DNA of 64,000 nucleotides from Melioribacteraceae bacterium (GCA_019638015.1 JAHBUP010000001.1:620001-684000), one strand, 5' to 3'; positions 9,219 through 19,002 are shown, numbered from the stretch's first letter. The notes: a model not told the origin generated them from the sequence alone. Translations and numbers: made by a program.

Positions 9219-10514
9219 CTAAACTTTCAAATTGCCGTATAAATCATACTCATTGAAATCATAAATTTCAACGTCATAAAATTCGCCGATATTTAGAGAA
9301 TTGCTTTTCTTCTCAATCAATACTTCACCATCAACATCGGGCGCGTCCCTTTCAGAACGGGCTACATAATAATCTCCTTCGGAGCGATCGATTAATACTT
9401 TTAATGTTTTACCTACTAATGCGCTGTTTTTTTCTTCAGAAATTATTTTTTGAATTTCCATCAACTCAGTTTTCCGTTCCTCTTTTTCTTCATCAGAAAC
9501 CGGATCTCCTAAAATAAAACTGGGGGTGTTTTCCTCAACCGAATAATTAAATACTCCGAAACGATCAAATTCAATTTCTTTTACAAAGTCGCATAACTCT
9601 TTAAATTCTTCTCTTCCTTCAGATGGATAACCCACAATAAAAGTAGTACGCAGAGTTAAACCTGGAATTTTTTCTTTAAGTTCATAAAGTAGTTCAACAG
9701 TTCTTCGTTTGGTAATACCTCTTCGCATTGATTTTAATACTTTGTCGGAGATATGCTGAAGGGGAATGTCGATGTATTTGCAAATTTTAGGATTGGAAGC
9801 TATCTCTTCCATTATACTTGCCGGAAAATGAGATGGATACGCATAAAGTAATCTTATCCACTCTATACCATCAATACCAGATATTTTGTTTAACAGTTCA
9901 TCCAAATTTCTCTTGTTGTAAATTTCTTTACCATAATCGGTTGTATCTTGGCCTATTATATTTATCTCCTTTACTCCGGCAGATGCAAGCATTTGCGATT
10001 CGGCAACCAGCTGATCGATCGGCTTACTTTTATGGAGACCTCTCATTAAAGGGATTGCGCAGAATGAGCAGGGATTATCGCATCCTTCCGAGATTTTTAA
10101 GTATGCAGTGTGTGTTGGAGTTGTAATTATTCTTTCGCCGAGAAGTTCATATTTAAGATTGCCCCCAAATTCTTTTACAATTCCTTCATAAGCTTCCGTC
10201 CCGAAATACGCGTCCACTTCTGGAATTTCTTTACGCAAATCATTCATATATCTTTCGGATAAACAACCTGCCACAACAACTTTATCAACTTTACCTTTTT
10301 TCTTTAATTCGATTGCTGAAAGAATGGTATTAATGGATTCTTCTTTTGCGGCATCAATAAACCCGCATGTATTAATTACAATTGAATCGGCTTTTTTCGC
10401 GTCATCAACTAATTTGAAATTATTCAGTTTTAGCTGCATCATTAAACGCTCGGAATCAACTGTGTTTTTAGAACAGCCGAGTGTTATTACATTTATTTTT
10501 TCTTTTTTAATCAT
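9219..10514 (-). CDS. rimO: Ribosomal protein uS12 methylthiotransferase
   Basis: A radical-SAM enzyme of about 431 residues that adds a methylthio group to an aspartate of ribosomal protein S12. The N-terminal MTTase domain begins INVITLGCSKNTVDSERL, and the radical-SAM cluster is CDNPCSFC (CxxxCxxC). The segment FGVFNYSVEENTPSF and the C-terminal TRAM region are typical of RimO rather than MiaB. The frame is open to a GTG at 10535; the ATG at 10514 fits the family N-terminus better, with no clear ribosome site for either. The sister enzyme MiaB is at 21716-23065. Confidence 0.92.
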   Translation of the reverse strand: MIKKEKINVITLGCSKNTVDSERLMMQLKLNNFKLVDDAKKADSIVINTCGFIDAAKEESINTILSAIELKKKGKVDKVVVAGCLSERYMNDLRKEIPEVDAYFGTEAYEGIVKEFGGNLKYELLGERIITTPTHTAYLKISEGCDNPCSFCAIPLMRGLHKSKPIDQLVAESQMLASAGVKEINIIGQDTTDYGKEIYNKRNLDELLNKISGIDGIEWIRLLYAYPSHFPASIMEEIASNPKICKYIDIPLQHISDKVLKSMRRGITKRRTVELLYELKEKIPGLTLRTTFIVGYPSEGREEFKELCDFVKEIEFDRFGVFNYSVEENTPSFILGDPVSDEEKEERKTELMEIQKIISEEKNSALVGKTLKVLIDRSEGDYYVARSERDAPDVDGEVLIEKKSNSLNIGEFYDVEIYDFNEYDLYGNLKV

Positions 10515-10549
10515 ATTAAAACTTTCTATTCTCACCTCGCATAGAATAT

Positions 10550-11617
10550 TTATCTGTACGAAGCAGTCTCCATATCTTGAAGATTCATAATTTTTTGTGG
10601 TGGATTTAAGTATTTGTCTAAAAACTTATAAATTTTTATTCTTATTTCACGAGCAGTTTTTGTGTCCATCCTGTCGAATGAATGCCCGCCTGGAATGTCT
10701 TTAAATATCTCATATTCAAATTTTTTCCCTTCAGCTTTGAGCGATTTAATTAAATGCTCAACTTCAAGAACATTAACATCTTCATCATTTGTATTGGTGT
10801 GAATAAGAAGAGGGGTTTTTAATTTTGACGCGTGCCATGCGGGAGATCTCTTTCTATATTCATTTACATTTTCATCGGCAGTTTTCCCGATATGATAATC
10901 GGCAGAAAAGAGAGCCCGGTATTCATCATCCTTGTATCCCATTCTTGCAACTAAATCGCTTACCGGAACCCCGGCAAATGCGCATTTATAATTTTGGGGA
11001 TGATCGAAAATATTAAATAATGCAATCAATCCGCCGTGACTCCAGCCAACTATTCCAACTCTATCCGGATCAACAAAACTATAATTCTCAATTATATAAT
11101 TTCTGCTCGCGTTAACATCTTCAACTTCAAGTCCACCATAGTCTATTCTTTTATAGAATGCTTTGCCATATCCAGTACTGCCCCGGTATTCTGCGGCTAC
11201 TACAATGTATTTTTGATATATCAACTCACGAATAATGTGAGTGTAATAAGTTGTAAAATCGCCATGAACACCGCCATGGGGTAAAACTATTAGTGGATAT
11301 TTTTTAGAAAGATCAATTCCTTTTGGGATAAAAGTATAGGTCCAAAATTTAAGCGGATTACCGGCACCCTGGGCTGTAGGATTTTTTTCAATGTGGGGAG
11401 GGGGTCCCGCAATATAAGCTTTATCGATAAACGCCACATCTCCAACTCTCTGAAACCATAATACATCATCCACCAATTTTTCGAGTCGATCAAGCCGGTG
11501 CTGCAAATTTTCATCCTTAGATTCAATTAACTTATTTAAATCGGAGGTAGATTTTGAATCTTGGGCAATCACATGAATTACCGCGAAGAAGAAAATGATA
11601 AAAAAAAGCTTTCTCAT
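10550..11617 (-). CDS. Exported alpha/beta hydrolase, prolyl-oligopeptidase (S9) type
   Basis: About 355 residues. The start at 11617 is preferred over 11641 because it has a GAGGGA ribosome site and opens directly into a signal peptide (MRKLFFIIFFFAVIHVIAQ). The catalytic core is S9-like: GWSHGGLIALF carries the nucleophile Ser near residue 192, and PGGHSFDRMD carries the likely catalytic His near the end. The Asp is probably within TNDEDVNV. It lacks the beta-propeller of full prolyl oligopeptidases. It probably cleaves a peptide or ester in the periplasm; substrate unknown. It sits directly after cdsA. Confidence 0.82.
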   Translation of the reverse strand: MRKLFFIIFFFAVIHVIAQDSKSTSDLNKLIESKDENLQHRLDRLEKLVDDVLWFQRVGDVAFIDKAYIAGPPPHIEKNPTAQGAGNPLKFWTYTFIPKGIDLSKKYPLIVLPHGGVHGDFTTYYTHIIRELIYQKYIVVAAEYRGSTGYGKAFYKRIDYGGLEVEDVNASRNYIIENYSFVDPDRVGIVGWSHGGLIALFNIFDHPQNYKCAFAGVPVSDLVARMGYKDDEYRALFSADYHIGKTADENVNEYRKRSPAWHASKLKTPLLIHTNTNDEDVNVLEVEHLIKSLKAEGKKFEYEIFKDIPGGHSFDRMDTKTAREIRIKIYKFLDKYLNPPQKIMNLQDMETASYR

Positions 11618-11637
11618 AAATCCCTCAACTTTGAAAA

Positions 11638-12465
11638 TCAATTAATGAGGCGGAGATAAAGATAAATCAATGGGGCGCTAAAAAGTAACGAGTCGAATCG
11701 GTCTAATACTCCGCCATGCCCGGGAATAATTGAAGATGAATCTTTAACATTTGCGTCCCGTTTGAGCAGACTCTCAATTAAATCCCCAATTTGACCAAAT
11801 AAGCCAACAATAATTCCAATAATTATGGCATCAGTTCTCGTTAAAAAATCCAATGCAAATTCAGCGGCAAACAGCATCGCTATAATTGAAAATATGAATC
11901 CCGCAACAGCACCCTCCCAACTTTTTTTGGGGCTTACTCGAGGCATCAATCTGTTTTTCCCATAAGCCGAACCGATAAAATATGCGGCTGAGTCGCAAAA
12001 CCAAATTGCACCGAATAATGCAATAATTAAATATCCGCCCTGGAAATAGGTGAATGTTGAATTGCTATAAAACTCGCGGATTTGAATTATTGCTGAGGAA
12101 AAAAATCCAATATAAAGTATGGATAAAAATGTAACGCCAAGGTTTGAAATTGCTGAGCTTCGGTTCCGGAATAATTCGGCCAGCAATGTAACTAACACAA
12201 TCCCGGTCATCAGATATTCAAGATCAACAAAGGGAGAATAAGAATTAATTACTATAGCCAAAGTGGAAATTAGACCTATGCCATAATTAACAAAATTATG
12301 TTTATGTTTTATCATTTTTGTGAGTTCAGTAAAAGAAGCGCCGGCAATAACCATCACAAAAAAGAGAAACCAAATTTTACCGAGCAATGTGAGCAGAATA
12401 ATTAAAGGAATACCAATAAGCGCGGCAAAAATTCTCGTACTTAATTTCCCAAATTTATTACTCAT
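11638..12465 (-). CDS. cdsA: Phosphatidate cytidylyltransferase (CDP-diglyceride synthase)
   Basis: A 275-residue polytopic membrane enzyme that makes CDP-diacylglycerol from phosphatidate and CTP, the branch point of phospholipid synthesis. The family signature is clear near the C-terminus: SPKKSWEGAVAGF, then GQIGDLIESLLKRDANVKD, then IPGHGGVLDRFDSLLF. It starts within the stop region of the DUF2007 gene (4-base overlap). Confidence 0.95.
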   Translation of the reverse strand: MSNKFGKLSTRIFAALIGIPLIILLTLLGKIWFLFFVMVIAGASFTELTKMIKHKHNFVNYGIGLISTLAIVINSYSPFVDLEYLMTGIVLVTLLAELFRNRSSAISNLGVTFLSILYIGFFSSAIIQIREFYSNSTFTYFQGGYLIIALFGAIWFCDSAAYFIGSAYGKNRLMPRVSPKKSWEGAVAGFIFSIIAMLFAAEFALDFLTRTDAIIIGIIVGLFGQIGDLIESLLKRDANVKDSSSIIPGHGGVLDRFDSLLFSAPLIYLYLRLIN

Positions 12466-12818
12466 TCTTCCTCTTCAGAATCTTGATCATTGTTGTGGTT
12501 TTCTTTTATATCATTAATTATTTGGAGAGCGGCGTCCGCATCAGTTTTCTTAACAAGCAGTTTAACAACTGAGAAATCTCCCGGTAAATTGTAACTGCTG
12601 TCTTTTTGTGATAAGATTAACGAATCTATTTCGGCGCCCTCTAAATTAGCTTTTAGCATCTCTGCCTCGTACGGTTCTGAGCATGTAAAAACTATAACCC
12701 AATCCTTTGGATGAATCAAATTCCCTTCAAACTGCTCAATCGGAATTAACTCTGTTCCGCAATCAGCGCATGTTTTTACATCATCAAGGTATTCGGATTC
12801 ACAATTTGGACAAATCAT
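12462..12818 (-). CDS. Zinc-ribbon and DUF2007 domain protein
   Basis: A 118-residue cytoplasmic protein. The start at 12818 is set by a strong AAAGGAGG ribosome site; the frame itself runs back to 12848. A zinc ribbon comes first (Cys 3, 6, 17 and 20), followed by a DUF2007-type domain (about 35-105, WVIVFTCSEPYEAEMLKANLEGAEI), and then an acidic tail ending EEEE. DUF2007 is named a putative signal-transducing domain without experimental function. It overlaps the CPBP protease gene by 20 bases and cdsA by 4, so all three are probably translated together. Confidence 0.75.
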   Translation of the reverse strand: MICPNCESEYLDDVKTCADCGTELIPIEQFEGNLIHPKDWVIVFTCSEPYEAEMLKANLEGAEIDSLILSQKDSSYNLPGDFSVVKLLVKKTDADAALQIINDIKENHNNDQDSEEEE

Positions 12819-13770
12819 TTTCTCCTCCTTTATTGATGAATGAATCATAGTTTCTATTAATCCAAAATATAAAAACTATAAACACAATTGAAAGAACTAT
12901 CAATGAAATCAATGGTGTGGTAACTCCCCCTTCCAATGTAGCTTTTGCGCTTATTAATTCTTCATCCCCGATAATTAAAAACGCAAGCACGGCAAAAAAA
13001 TTGTTTAAGAAGTGTAAAACCATCGGTACGAAAATGGAATCGCTTTTATAGGCCGCATATCCAAAATAGATGCCTAATGATATTAATGCAATTGTTCCAT
13101 AAGGACTAAAATGATATATGCCAAAAAAGGCAGATGTGAGTAGTATGCTGTAAATGGGTTTGTATTTTTGCTCAAAACTTTTTTGAACGAATCCACGAAA
13201 TAAAGCTTCTTCACAAATGGCTGGAGTAACTGCAACAAGTACAACAACAAATAGGCCTTCAAAAATTGAATTGACTGTTAAAAGCTGCAAATAGGACTTC
13301 TCAACTATAGCATCCATGCTGTCGAACATTTCAACCAATTTTTTTACGGTACCGCTTGATTCAGCAAATAACTTGATTGCATAATTCTGGAGATATAAAA
13401 AATTTTGAAGTAATGGCAGCAGAATTATAAATCCGACAGTAAATATTCCCACCTCTTTCCATTTCGGGAATCGTACACGTAGCGCGAATGTTATGTTTTC
13501 TTGATAAACCGCACGCGCAATTAGCAGAGTAGGGAGTAGCATTAGTAAAATTTGTCCGGCAATTGTAAGCAGGCGCATTGCATTTACATCTGCTTTTTCA
13601 ATATCAAAACCAAAAATGAGCAGAGTTAATATTGCACCGCCGAATTGGTAGAGTAAGAAAATTCCAATTACCGCTGCGAAGGCAGCAACAACCGGAGACA
13701 TTGTAGTGAAAATATTTCCCTTATTATCGAATTCTGGTTCGTTTTCAGGAATTGGGTTATTGTTTTCCAT
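12799..13770 (-). CDS. CPBP-family intramembrane metalloprotease (CAAX protease/bacteriocin-processing type)
   Basis: A 323-residue polytopic membrane protein. The three family motifs are present: EEALFRGF (the EExxxR motif, near 187-192), FFGIYHFSPYG (Glu/His motif 2) and PMVLHFLNNF (motif 3, HxxxN/B). These residues bind zinc in Rce1/CPBP proteases. The N-terminus is acidic and Asn/Glu-rich. The substrate is unknown; bacterial members range from bacteriocin immunity to regulated proteolysis, and neighbours give no hint beyond envelope lipid genes. Confidence 0.85.
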   Translation of the reverse strand: MENNNPIPENEPEFDNKGNIFTTMSPVVAAFAAVIGIFLLYQFGGAILTLLIFGFDIEKADVNAMRLLTIAGQILLMLLPTLLIARAVYQENITFALRVRFPKWKEVGIFTVGFIILLPLLQNFLYLQNYAIKLFAESSGTVKKLVEMFDSMDAIVEKSYLQLLTVNSIFEGLFVVVLVAVTPAICEEALFRGFVQKSFEQKYKPIYSILLTSAFFGIYHFSPYGTIALISLGIYFGYAAYKSDSIFVPMVLHFLNNFFAVLAFLIIGDEELISAKATLEGGVTTPLISLIVLSIVFIVFIFWINRNYDSFINKGGENDLSKL

Positions 13771-13830
13771 ATATGAAATAATCTTTTTGGAAAGATAAAT
13801 GATTAGAAGCCAACAATCGAGAAGGGGTGA

Positions 13831-14649
13831 TTATTTTCTTTTAGATTTTATTTCGCCGGCTAGACCTGAATATCCTGTTAACTCAGCATCAATAGATCCA
13901 ATAACAACTTTTGTTTTAACCTTTACCGGGATTTTCACATCATCGTTTGTAAGCCAAACAACAATATTCCCTTCACTTTTAAATAAACCGCCTTCCCGTA
14001 CCATTGGTTCAAGAATGATACATTCGAATTTTCCAGCCGAAACAGTAACAACTTCCTTTCCTCTATAAACAATATCTAAGGGATAAGTTTTATCTTTATA
14101 AAAATTTTCTAAACTAATTCTATCTCCCTCTTTCATATTTTTATAATCCAAAGTTCTCGCATAATAAAATGCCGAAACTATATCCTGTGCATATAATGGA
14201 ATATCGTATGAACCTTCGGAAGTTTTTGCTTTACCTTTTCTTTGATCAAGAAAAACTGAAAAGTCTCGAGAATATCCTCCTTCACGGATATGTTGTTCAA
14301 ATCTCCAGGGGAATATTCCTTCAACATCAATAAATGTTTCGTAATGATCTCTAACTTTATAAAATGAATCGAAAGCCGGTATGGAACTCACATCAAATGT
14401 TACTTGATAAACATCGCGTCCCGCTAGTTTAGTTATTTTAGGAATTTTATACTCGGCAATTCCTGCGGTAACAAAACCATATTTAACTTCGAAAGTTAGT
14501 TTTTCACCGGCTTTAAATGCCGTGTTCTCAACCTTTCTGAAATTAGTAGTTTGAGCAAAACTGTGTTTAGCGAGGAAGGTTGTAATAATTAATAAAGTGT
14601 ATATATTTAGTTTGCTCGTTGAATTTATAGTCTTGATAAAAGTTTTCAT
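13831..14649 (-). CDS. DUF3108 domain-containing exported protein
   Basis: A 272-residue protein with a signal peptide-like N-terminus (hydrophobic at about 15-32, ending SFAQ). The body, beginning FKAGEKLTFEVKYGFVTAGIAE, matches the DUF3108 family, a beta-rich periplasmic family of unknown function. Other recognisable segments are YYARTLDYKNMKEGD and VWLTNDDVKIPVKVKTKVVIGSIDAEL. It follows the glycosyltransferase gene with a 1-base overlap of start and stop. Confidence 0.8.
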   Translation of the reverse strand: MKTFIKTINSTSKLNIYTLLIITTFLAKHSFAQTTNFRKVENTAFKAGEKLTFEVKYGFVTAGIAEYKIPKITKLAGRDVYQVTFDVSSIPAFDSFYKVRDHYETFIDVEGIFPWRFEQHIREGGYSRDFSVFLDQRKGKAKTSEGSYDIPLYAQDIVSAFYYARTLDYKNMKEGDRISLENFYKDKTYPLDIVYRGKEVVTVSAGKFECIILEPMVREGGLFKSEGNIVVWLTNDDVKIPVKVKTKVVIGSIDAELTGYSGLAGEIKSKRK

Positions 14650-15677
14650 TATTGCTCCGCCCCTATTTTGTGAAGAATATCTTTAAAGGATAAATACACA
14701 TCATCAATACATATTGAGCTCATGCAGTTAATTTTTTCACACTGCTCTCTATTGCAATTGCTACAATCTAAACTTGGCTGAAAAATCACACTCTTATTTG
14801 AATAGGGTCCCCATCGTGTTGGAGAGCATGAGGCGATTTTCGGATAAAAACCAATTGTCGATTTACCAAGTGCCGCGGCTATATGAATTGGACCTGTTGA
14901 ATTTGCGATTAACAAATCAGATTGCGAAATAAGAGCCATTAACTGTTCCAAACTTAATTTACCTGCCATGTTGATAATGCCCGGGCTTACAATCATTCTA
15001 TCGCAAAGTTCCTTCTCTTCATTGGTGCCTGTGATGCACAGCGCAATCTCTTCTTTAGCTAAACGAGTCACTAGTTCCAGCATTTTTTCAAATGGAAGAT
15101 CAATTGCGCTTCCCCCGCTTCCGGGATGAACAATAACAATCGGTAAATCCTTTTTTATACCAAGATTATTTAAATAATCTTTTATGAAGAAATGAGCCTC
15201 AGCTTTTATAGCGATTCCAAAATTAATATCGGTGGGTTTTTCAACCCCTATCAATTTCAACAATTCCAGATTATGCTCAAGTTCATGTTTGGTTCCATAC
15301 TTTCTATGTTCATAAACTTTTTTATTAAATAGAAATGAATACCACCGGTAACCGGTTCCAATTCTAACTTTGATTCCAGCAAGAAATAAAAGTAGCGCAA
15401 GCTTAAATGTTGGATATGAAACAATTACGGTGTCAAATATATTTTTTATCTGCTTGAGGTTTTGCCAGAACAGCATTCTCCCATTTTTTTCCTTAAGAAC
15501 CAGTGCTTCTTTTACATATTTATTTAGTGATGCGAGCGGAAATGTGTATTGGCGTACAAGGAAAGAAATTTGTGAATTGGGATATTTTTGATTGATCGCA
15601 TGTGCCATTGGTAAAGCCAGCACAACATCTCCAATCCTATCGGTTCGAACAACTAGTATGTTTTTAGGTGGATTCAT
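14649..15677 (-). CDS. Glycosyltransferase family 9 (heptosyltransferase-like)
   Basis: A 342-residue protein opening with ILVVRTDRIGDVVLALPMAHA, the typical family 9 N-terminus. The second half has VIVHPGSGGSA and LIANSTGPIHIAAALG (donor site). The C-terminus carries a cysteine cluster, CSNCNREQCEKINC plus two more, found in many heptosyltransferases. It is the third family 9 gene in the window and probably acts in lipopolysaccharide or surface glycan synthesis. Its ATG overlaps the stop of the DNA glycosylase gene by 4 bases. Confidence 0.87.
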   Translation of the reverse strand: MNPPKNILVVRTDRIGDVVLALPMAHAINQKYPNSQISFLVRQYTFPLASLNKYVKEALVLKEKNGRMLFWQNLKQIKNIFDTVIVSYPTFKLALLLFLAGIKVRIGTGYRWYSFLFNKKVYEHRKYGTKHELEHNLELLKLIGVEKPTDINFGIAIKAEAHFFIKDYLNNLGIKKDLPIVIVHPGSGGSAIDLPFEKMLELVTRLAKEEIALCITGTNEEKELCDRMIVSPGIINMAGKLSLEQLMALISQSDLLIANSTGPIHIAAALGKSTIGFYPKIASCSPTRWGPYSNKSVIFQPSLDCSNCNREQCEKINCMSSICIDDVYLSFKDILHKIGAEQ

Positions 15678-16294
15678 TTTTTAGAAACAAATGCATTTTC
15701 TTTAATATAATAACGCCAAGGCAAATCTATAGATTTTTTTATACCAATCCTTTTACTAATTACTATTTGCGAATCATTCAACGGAGGGGCATCACAAATA
15801 TAAAGTTCATTGCCGAGTAATGATATACCATTATAACTTCGATTTATTCCAAAGCTTTGACAAAGTTTAGCTGGTCCATTGGTTAAACTTTTGAGTTTAG
15901 AATTATCCATGTGGGTATTTCCAAATCTATTTTGCTGCATTAATTCAATGCCATCAATCGGTTCGAGCGCTCTAATTAAAACTGCCATACCCACACCTGA
16001 ATTTCCACATACTACATTGGCGCAATAATGCATTCCATAAGTAAAGTAAACATATAAATTGCCGGCTTCTCCGAACATCACTTTGTTTCTTTCAGTTTTA
16101 CCGGAGAACGCGTGCGATGCTTCATCATTCATACCTCCGTAAGCCTCAACTTCAACAATTTTACCGGCTAAAATTATTGAACCTAAAACCCGTACAAATA
16201 TTTTACCCAATAAATTCTTTGCTAGCGCGTGTAATTCCTGTTGATAAAATTTTTGTGGAAGTTTATTTAAATGAATCGTAGAAAGATTATTCAT
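15674..16294 (-). CDS. DNA-3-methyladenine glycosylase (AAG/MPG type)
   Basis: A 206-residue base-excision repair enzyme of the alkyladenine glycosylase fold. Diagnostic segments are LLGKIFVR, KIVEVEAYGGMNDEASHAFSG, MFGEAGNLYVYFTYGMHYCANVV and GPAKLCQSFGI. The Glu in VEVEAY is the family catalytic residue. It should remove alkylated purines and hypoxanthine from DNA in the cytoplasm. Length is normal for the bacterial family. It sits between a TPR protein and a glycosyltransferase, so its place in the operon seems unrelated to function. Confidence 0.93.
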   Translation of the reverse strand: MNNLSTIHLNKLPQKFYQQELHALAKNLLGKIFVRVLGSIILAGKIVEVEAYGGMNDEASHAFSGKTERNKVMFGEAGNLYVYFTYGMHYCANVVCGNSGVGMAVLIRALEPIDGIELMQQNRFGNTHMDNSKLKSLTNGPAKLCQSFGINRSYNGISLLGNELYICDAPPLNDSQIVISKRIGIKKSIDLPWRYYIKENAFVSKK

Positions 16295-16306
16295 TATTAA
16301 AGAAAA

Positions 16307-16963
16307 TTAGTTCTTCTTCATTGCGGATTTTATTTCGGTAATCTTTTTTGAGTAAACATCCGCTCTTTCTGGTTTTATCATAATCAGTTTTTTGTAGGAG
16401 GCGAGTGCTTCTGTATAATTTTTTTGAGAGAAGTAGATATTGGCAAGAGTTTCTGATACAATTTTTTCCCCCGAGTATTCAGTTACTACCTGCTCTGAGG
16501 GGTCTATTTCTTTAGGTATAATTTTAGCTTTACTCAATTTTTCGGCGAGTAGATCTAGTTTATCTTCTAAATTAACAAAGAATTCAGACTGGGCATCATT
16601 TGTCTCTTTTTCGATGAATACAGGGCGCTTAACCTCTGTTAATGAATTTCGCTCTTCAATAATTTCCGCAATACGTTTGGAATAATATTCATAGGGTTCT
16701 CTAGTACCAAGCAGAATGCATCCTATTTCAATTTCATTTAATGCGTTTTCTTCATCAGCCGAGTAGGCATAAGCTAAACCTAAAATAAAATGGGGGGAAG
16801 CGTATCTTGGAAATTTTTCAATTCCTTCCTCAAGTATTTTTACCGCTTCTAATATATTTCCATAGGCAATTTCGAGTGAGGCGACACGCGCGAATAAAGG
16901 AGAAGATTGATTGAATTCATAAATCAATTTAATTTTTTCGAATATTTGGTTCTGATGCTCCAT
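16307..16963 (-). CDS. Tetratricopeptide-repeat protein
   Basis: A 218-residue protein with TPR-like helices at 15-90 (VKILEEGIEKFPRYASPHFILGLAYAYSADEENAL) and at 170-215 (LANIYFSQKNYTEALASYKKLIMIKPERADVYSKKI). The middle, about 100-165, is charged and probably flexible. There is no signal peptide, so it is probably cytoplasmic and a protein-protein adaptor. It follows the family-2 glycosyltransferase by 8 bases. Confidence 0.75.
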   Translation of the reverse strand: MEHQNQIFEKIKLIYEFNQSSPLFARVASLEIAYGNILEAVKILEEGIEKFPRYASPHFILGLAYAYSADEENALNEIEIGCILLGTREPYEYYSKRIAEIIEERNSLTEVKRPVFIEKETNDAQSEFFVNLEDKLDLLAEKLSKAKIIPKEIDPSEQVVTEYSGEKIVSETLANIYFSQKNYTEALASYKKLIMIKPERADVYSKKITEIKSAMKKN

Positions 16964-16971
16964 GGCAGAGG

Positions 16972-18426
16972 CTAACCTTTTTTAGCTAATGCCTGCCTAA
17001 TACTCATTAATGACACAGAGGCAAACCCGATAAAAAACATTAATTGAAATGGAAGCGCGGCAAATTCCATAAAATAAATTGAAGCGATAACGCCAACTAA
17101 ACAATATATGGCAAGCAATAGCTCTATATAAGTTGAGGTCTGGATTTTGGGGCGATATTTGGTTTGTGAAGCCGCTGTTTTTTTATCGGTCAACTTGAAT
17201 TTTGGAGTGCGCACAAATTCACTTTTCCGGCTCAATAAACCTTCTATTACCGCCCTCGTATTATTTAAAGCAAAACCCATACTACCCGCCATAAATAATG
17301 GGAAGTAGGCAATTTTTTTGCGCCAGTCTGAGTGCACATCCTTTTGTGAGAAAAGATAAAAGAGAAATGAACTTATAAACGCAATTACGAAGACAGCCAT
17401 GAAGTTAAAGAAATTCCAATATGGTCCTGAATTCTTAATAAAAATTAATGGAACATTTAAAATTCCGGCTAGCAGTATAAATGGGAATACAATATTATTT
17501 GTCAAATGAAAAGTAGATTGAAGTTTAATTCTCATCGGCACTTTAGATTTCCAAACGAGAGGTAGAATTTTCTTCATTGTTTCAATTGCGCCTTTAGTCC
17601 ATCTGAACTGTTGAGCTTTTAACGCGTTCATCTCGGCGGGTAACTCTGCCGGAGTTGTAAAATCGCGCAGATAAACGAACCGCCATCCTTTTAATTGTGC
17701 ACGGTAACTCAAATCCAAATCTTCAGTTAAAGTATCGGAATGCCAATTCCCTGCGTCCTCAATACACTCTTTACGCCACACACCGCCGGTTCCATTAAAA
17801 TTAATAAAGAAACCTGCTTTGTTTCTTACCGACTGTTCAATTACAAAATGTCCATCAAGAGCAAGCGCTTGAATTTTAGTTAGAATTGAGTAATCCTCAT
17901 TTAAATGCTCCCAGCGGGTTTGAACCATCCCAATTTTATCATCACTAAAGTACTTTAAAGTTTTATGCAGAAAATCTTTTTTAGGAATAAAGTCGGCATC
18001 AAAAATCGCAACGTATTTTCCTTTTGCTACTTGCAAACCTTCTTTTAGAGCACCTGCTTTAAAACCTTCACGGCTCGATCTTCTGATGTGTTGTATATCG
18101 AAACCCAACGCCTGTTTTTCTTTTACTACTCTTGCGCAAACGTCTACGGTTTCATCGGTCGAATCATCAAGAACCTGAATCTCCATTTTTTCTTTTGGAT
18201 AATCTAATTCGCATACGGCATCTATCAATCTTTCAATTACATACAATTCATTATATAAGGGAAGCTGTATAGTTACTAAATCTTCAAAATCTTCCGGATT
18301 TTGTTTCGGTTCATTCTTCCTGTATTTATAATGATAGTACATCATTACAAAGCCGTGACTTCCAAAAACCAGAAGAATAGTTAAAGAAATGATGTAGGCA
18401 AAAAGTACAATTTCATCAAAGATCAT
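16972..18426 (-). CDS. Family 2 glycosyltransferase, cellulose-synthase-like membrane enzyme
   Basis: A 484-residue processive-type glycosyltransferase. One membrane segment is at 5-30, the catalytic domain at about 50-310, and four membrane segments follow. Catalytic motifs are LDDSTDET, FDADF, TEDLD and QQFRW (the D, DxD, TED, QxxRW set). These resemble bacterial glucosyl/mannosyl transferases such as glucomannan synthase-like enzymes. It probably transfers sugar from a nucleotide donor onto a lipid or extruded glucan; no partner protein marks it as cellulose synthase. It reads in the same direction as the lptE gene before it, 18 bases away. Confidence 0.86.
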   Translation of the reverse strand: MIFDEIVLFAYIISLTILLVFGSHGFVMMYYHYKYRKNEPKQNPEDFEDLVTIQLPLYNELYVIERLIDAVCELDYPKEKMEIQVLDDSTDETVDVCARVVKEKQALGFDIQHIRRSSREGFKAGALKEGLQVAKGKYVAIFDADFIPKKDFLHKTLKYFSDDKIGMVQTRWEHLNEDYSILTKIQALALDGHFVIEQSVRNKAGFFINFNGTGGVWRKECIEDAGNWHSDTLTEDLDLSYRAQLKGWRFVYLRDFTTPAELPAEMNALKAQQFRWTKGAIETMKKILPLVWKSKVPMRIKLQSTFHLTNNIVFPFILLAGILNVPLIFIKNSGPYWNFFNFMAVFVIAFISSFLFYLFSQKDVHSDWRKKIAYFPLFMAGSMGFALNNTRAVIEGLLSRKSEFVRTPKFKLTDKKTAASQTKYRPKIQTSTYIELLLAIYCLVGVIASIYFMEFAALPFQLMFFIGFASVSLMSIRQALAKKG

Positions 18427-18444
18427 GATTCACTCATTTTAGTT

Positions 18445-19002
18445 TTACCAATTTGAAACGACAGCAAGTAAAATATCTTCGGCAACTAATTCAATAGCTC
18501 TTTCAATGGCAACCTTTCTCGCGGAATTAATATCGCCGGTTGTAATATAATCGCCATAGTTGGAAAATGTTTTATCAAGTATAGTTTGTTTTTTAATTAA
18601 ATCTTTGTAAACAATTCTCACATTAATTGTAACCCTACGCGAGGCAACAGTTCCTCCTGAAGCGCTTCCCGAAACAACGGATGGGGTATCAGCAAGAGAA
18701 CTAATTGTTCCTTCAAGGTAGGCATCTGATTTTGCTCTATCTGTTACCATCAATGTGTTATCATCAATAAATTTTTTTATGACCATATCCGACATACGTT
18801 TAGATAAATCGAACTCGCCGGAGCCGCTCCGATCAGCAAATAAGGGAATTGAAATTGATTTTAAGTGCGGGGGAACAGAAGCACCGGTAAATGAATAGCT
18901 GCATGAATATATTGATACTAATAAAATTATTAAGGTAAAACTCAATAACCTCTTTCTAAAAAAGTAATAATATTTGTAAAAGTTATTCAAGACCAAACTC
19001 AT
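18445..19002 (-). CDS. lptE: LptE family LPS-assembly lipoprotein
   Basis: A 185-residue lipoprotein. The N-terminus has a hydrophobic segment (about 18-33) ending at a lipobox-like LVSIYSC, so the mature protein should begin with lipidated Cys. The segments SFTGASVPPHLKSISIPLFADRSGSGEFDLSKRMSD and DAYLEGTISSLADTPSVVSG match the LptE family as found in Bacteroidota. LptE plugs LptD at the outer membrane during LPS insertion. Its start overlaps the sigma-54 activator gene by 20 bases, so it is co-expressed with that regulator. Confidence 0.85.
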   Translation of the reverse strand: MSLVLNNFYKYYYFFRKRLLSFTLIILLVSIYSCSYSFTGASVPPHLKSISIPLFADRSGSGEFDLSKRMSDMVIKKFIDDNTLMVTDRAKSDAYLEGTISSLADTPSVVSGSASGGTVASRRVTINVRIVYKDLIKKQTILDKTFSNYGDYITTGDINSARKVAIERAIELVAEDILLAVVSNW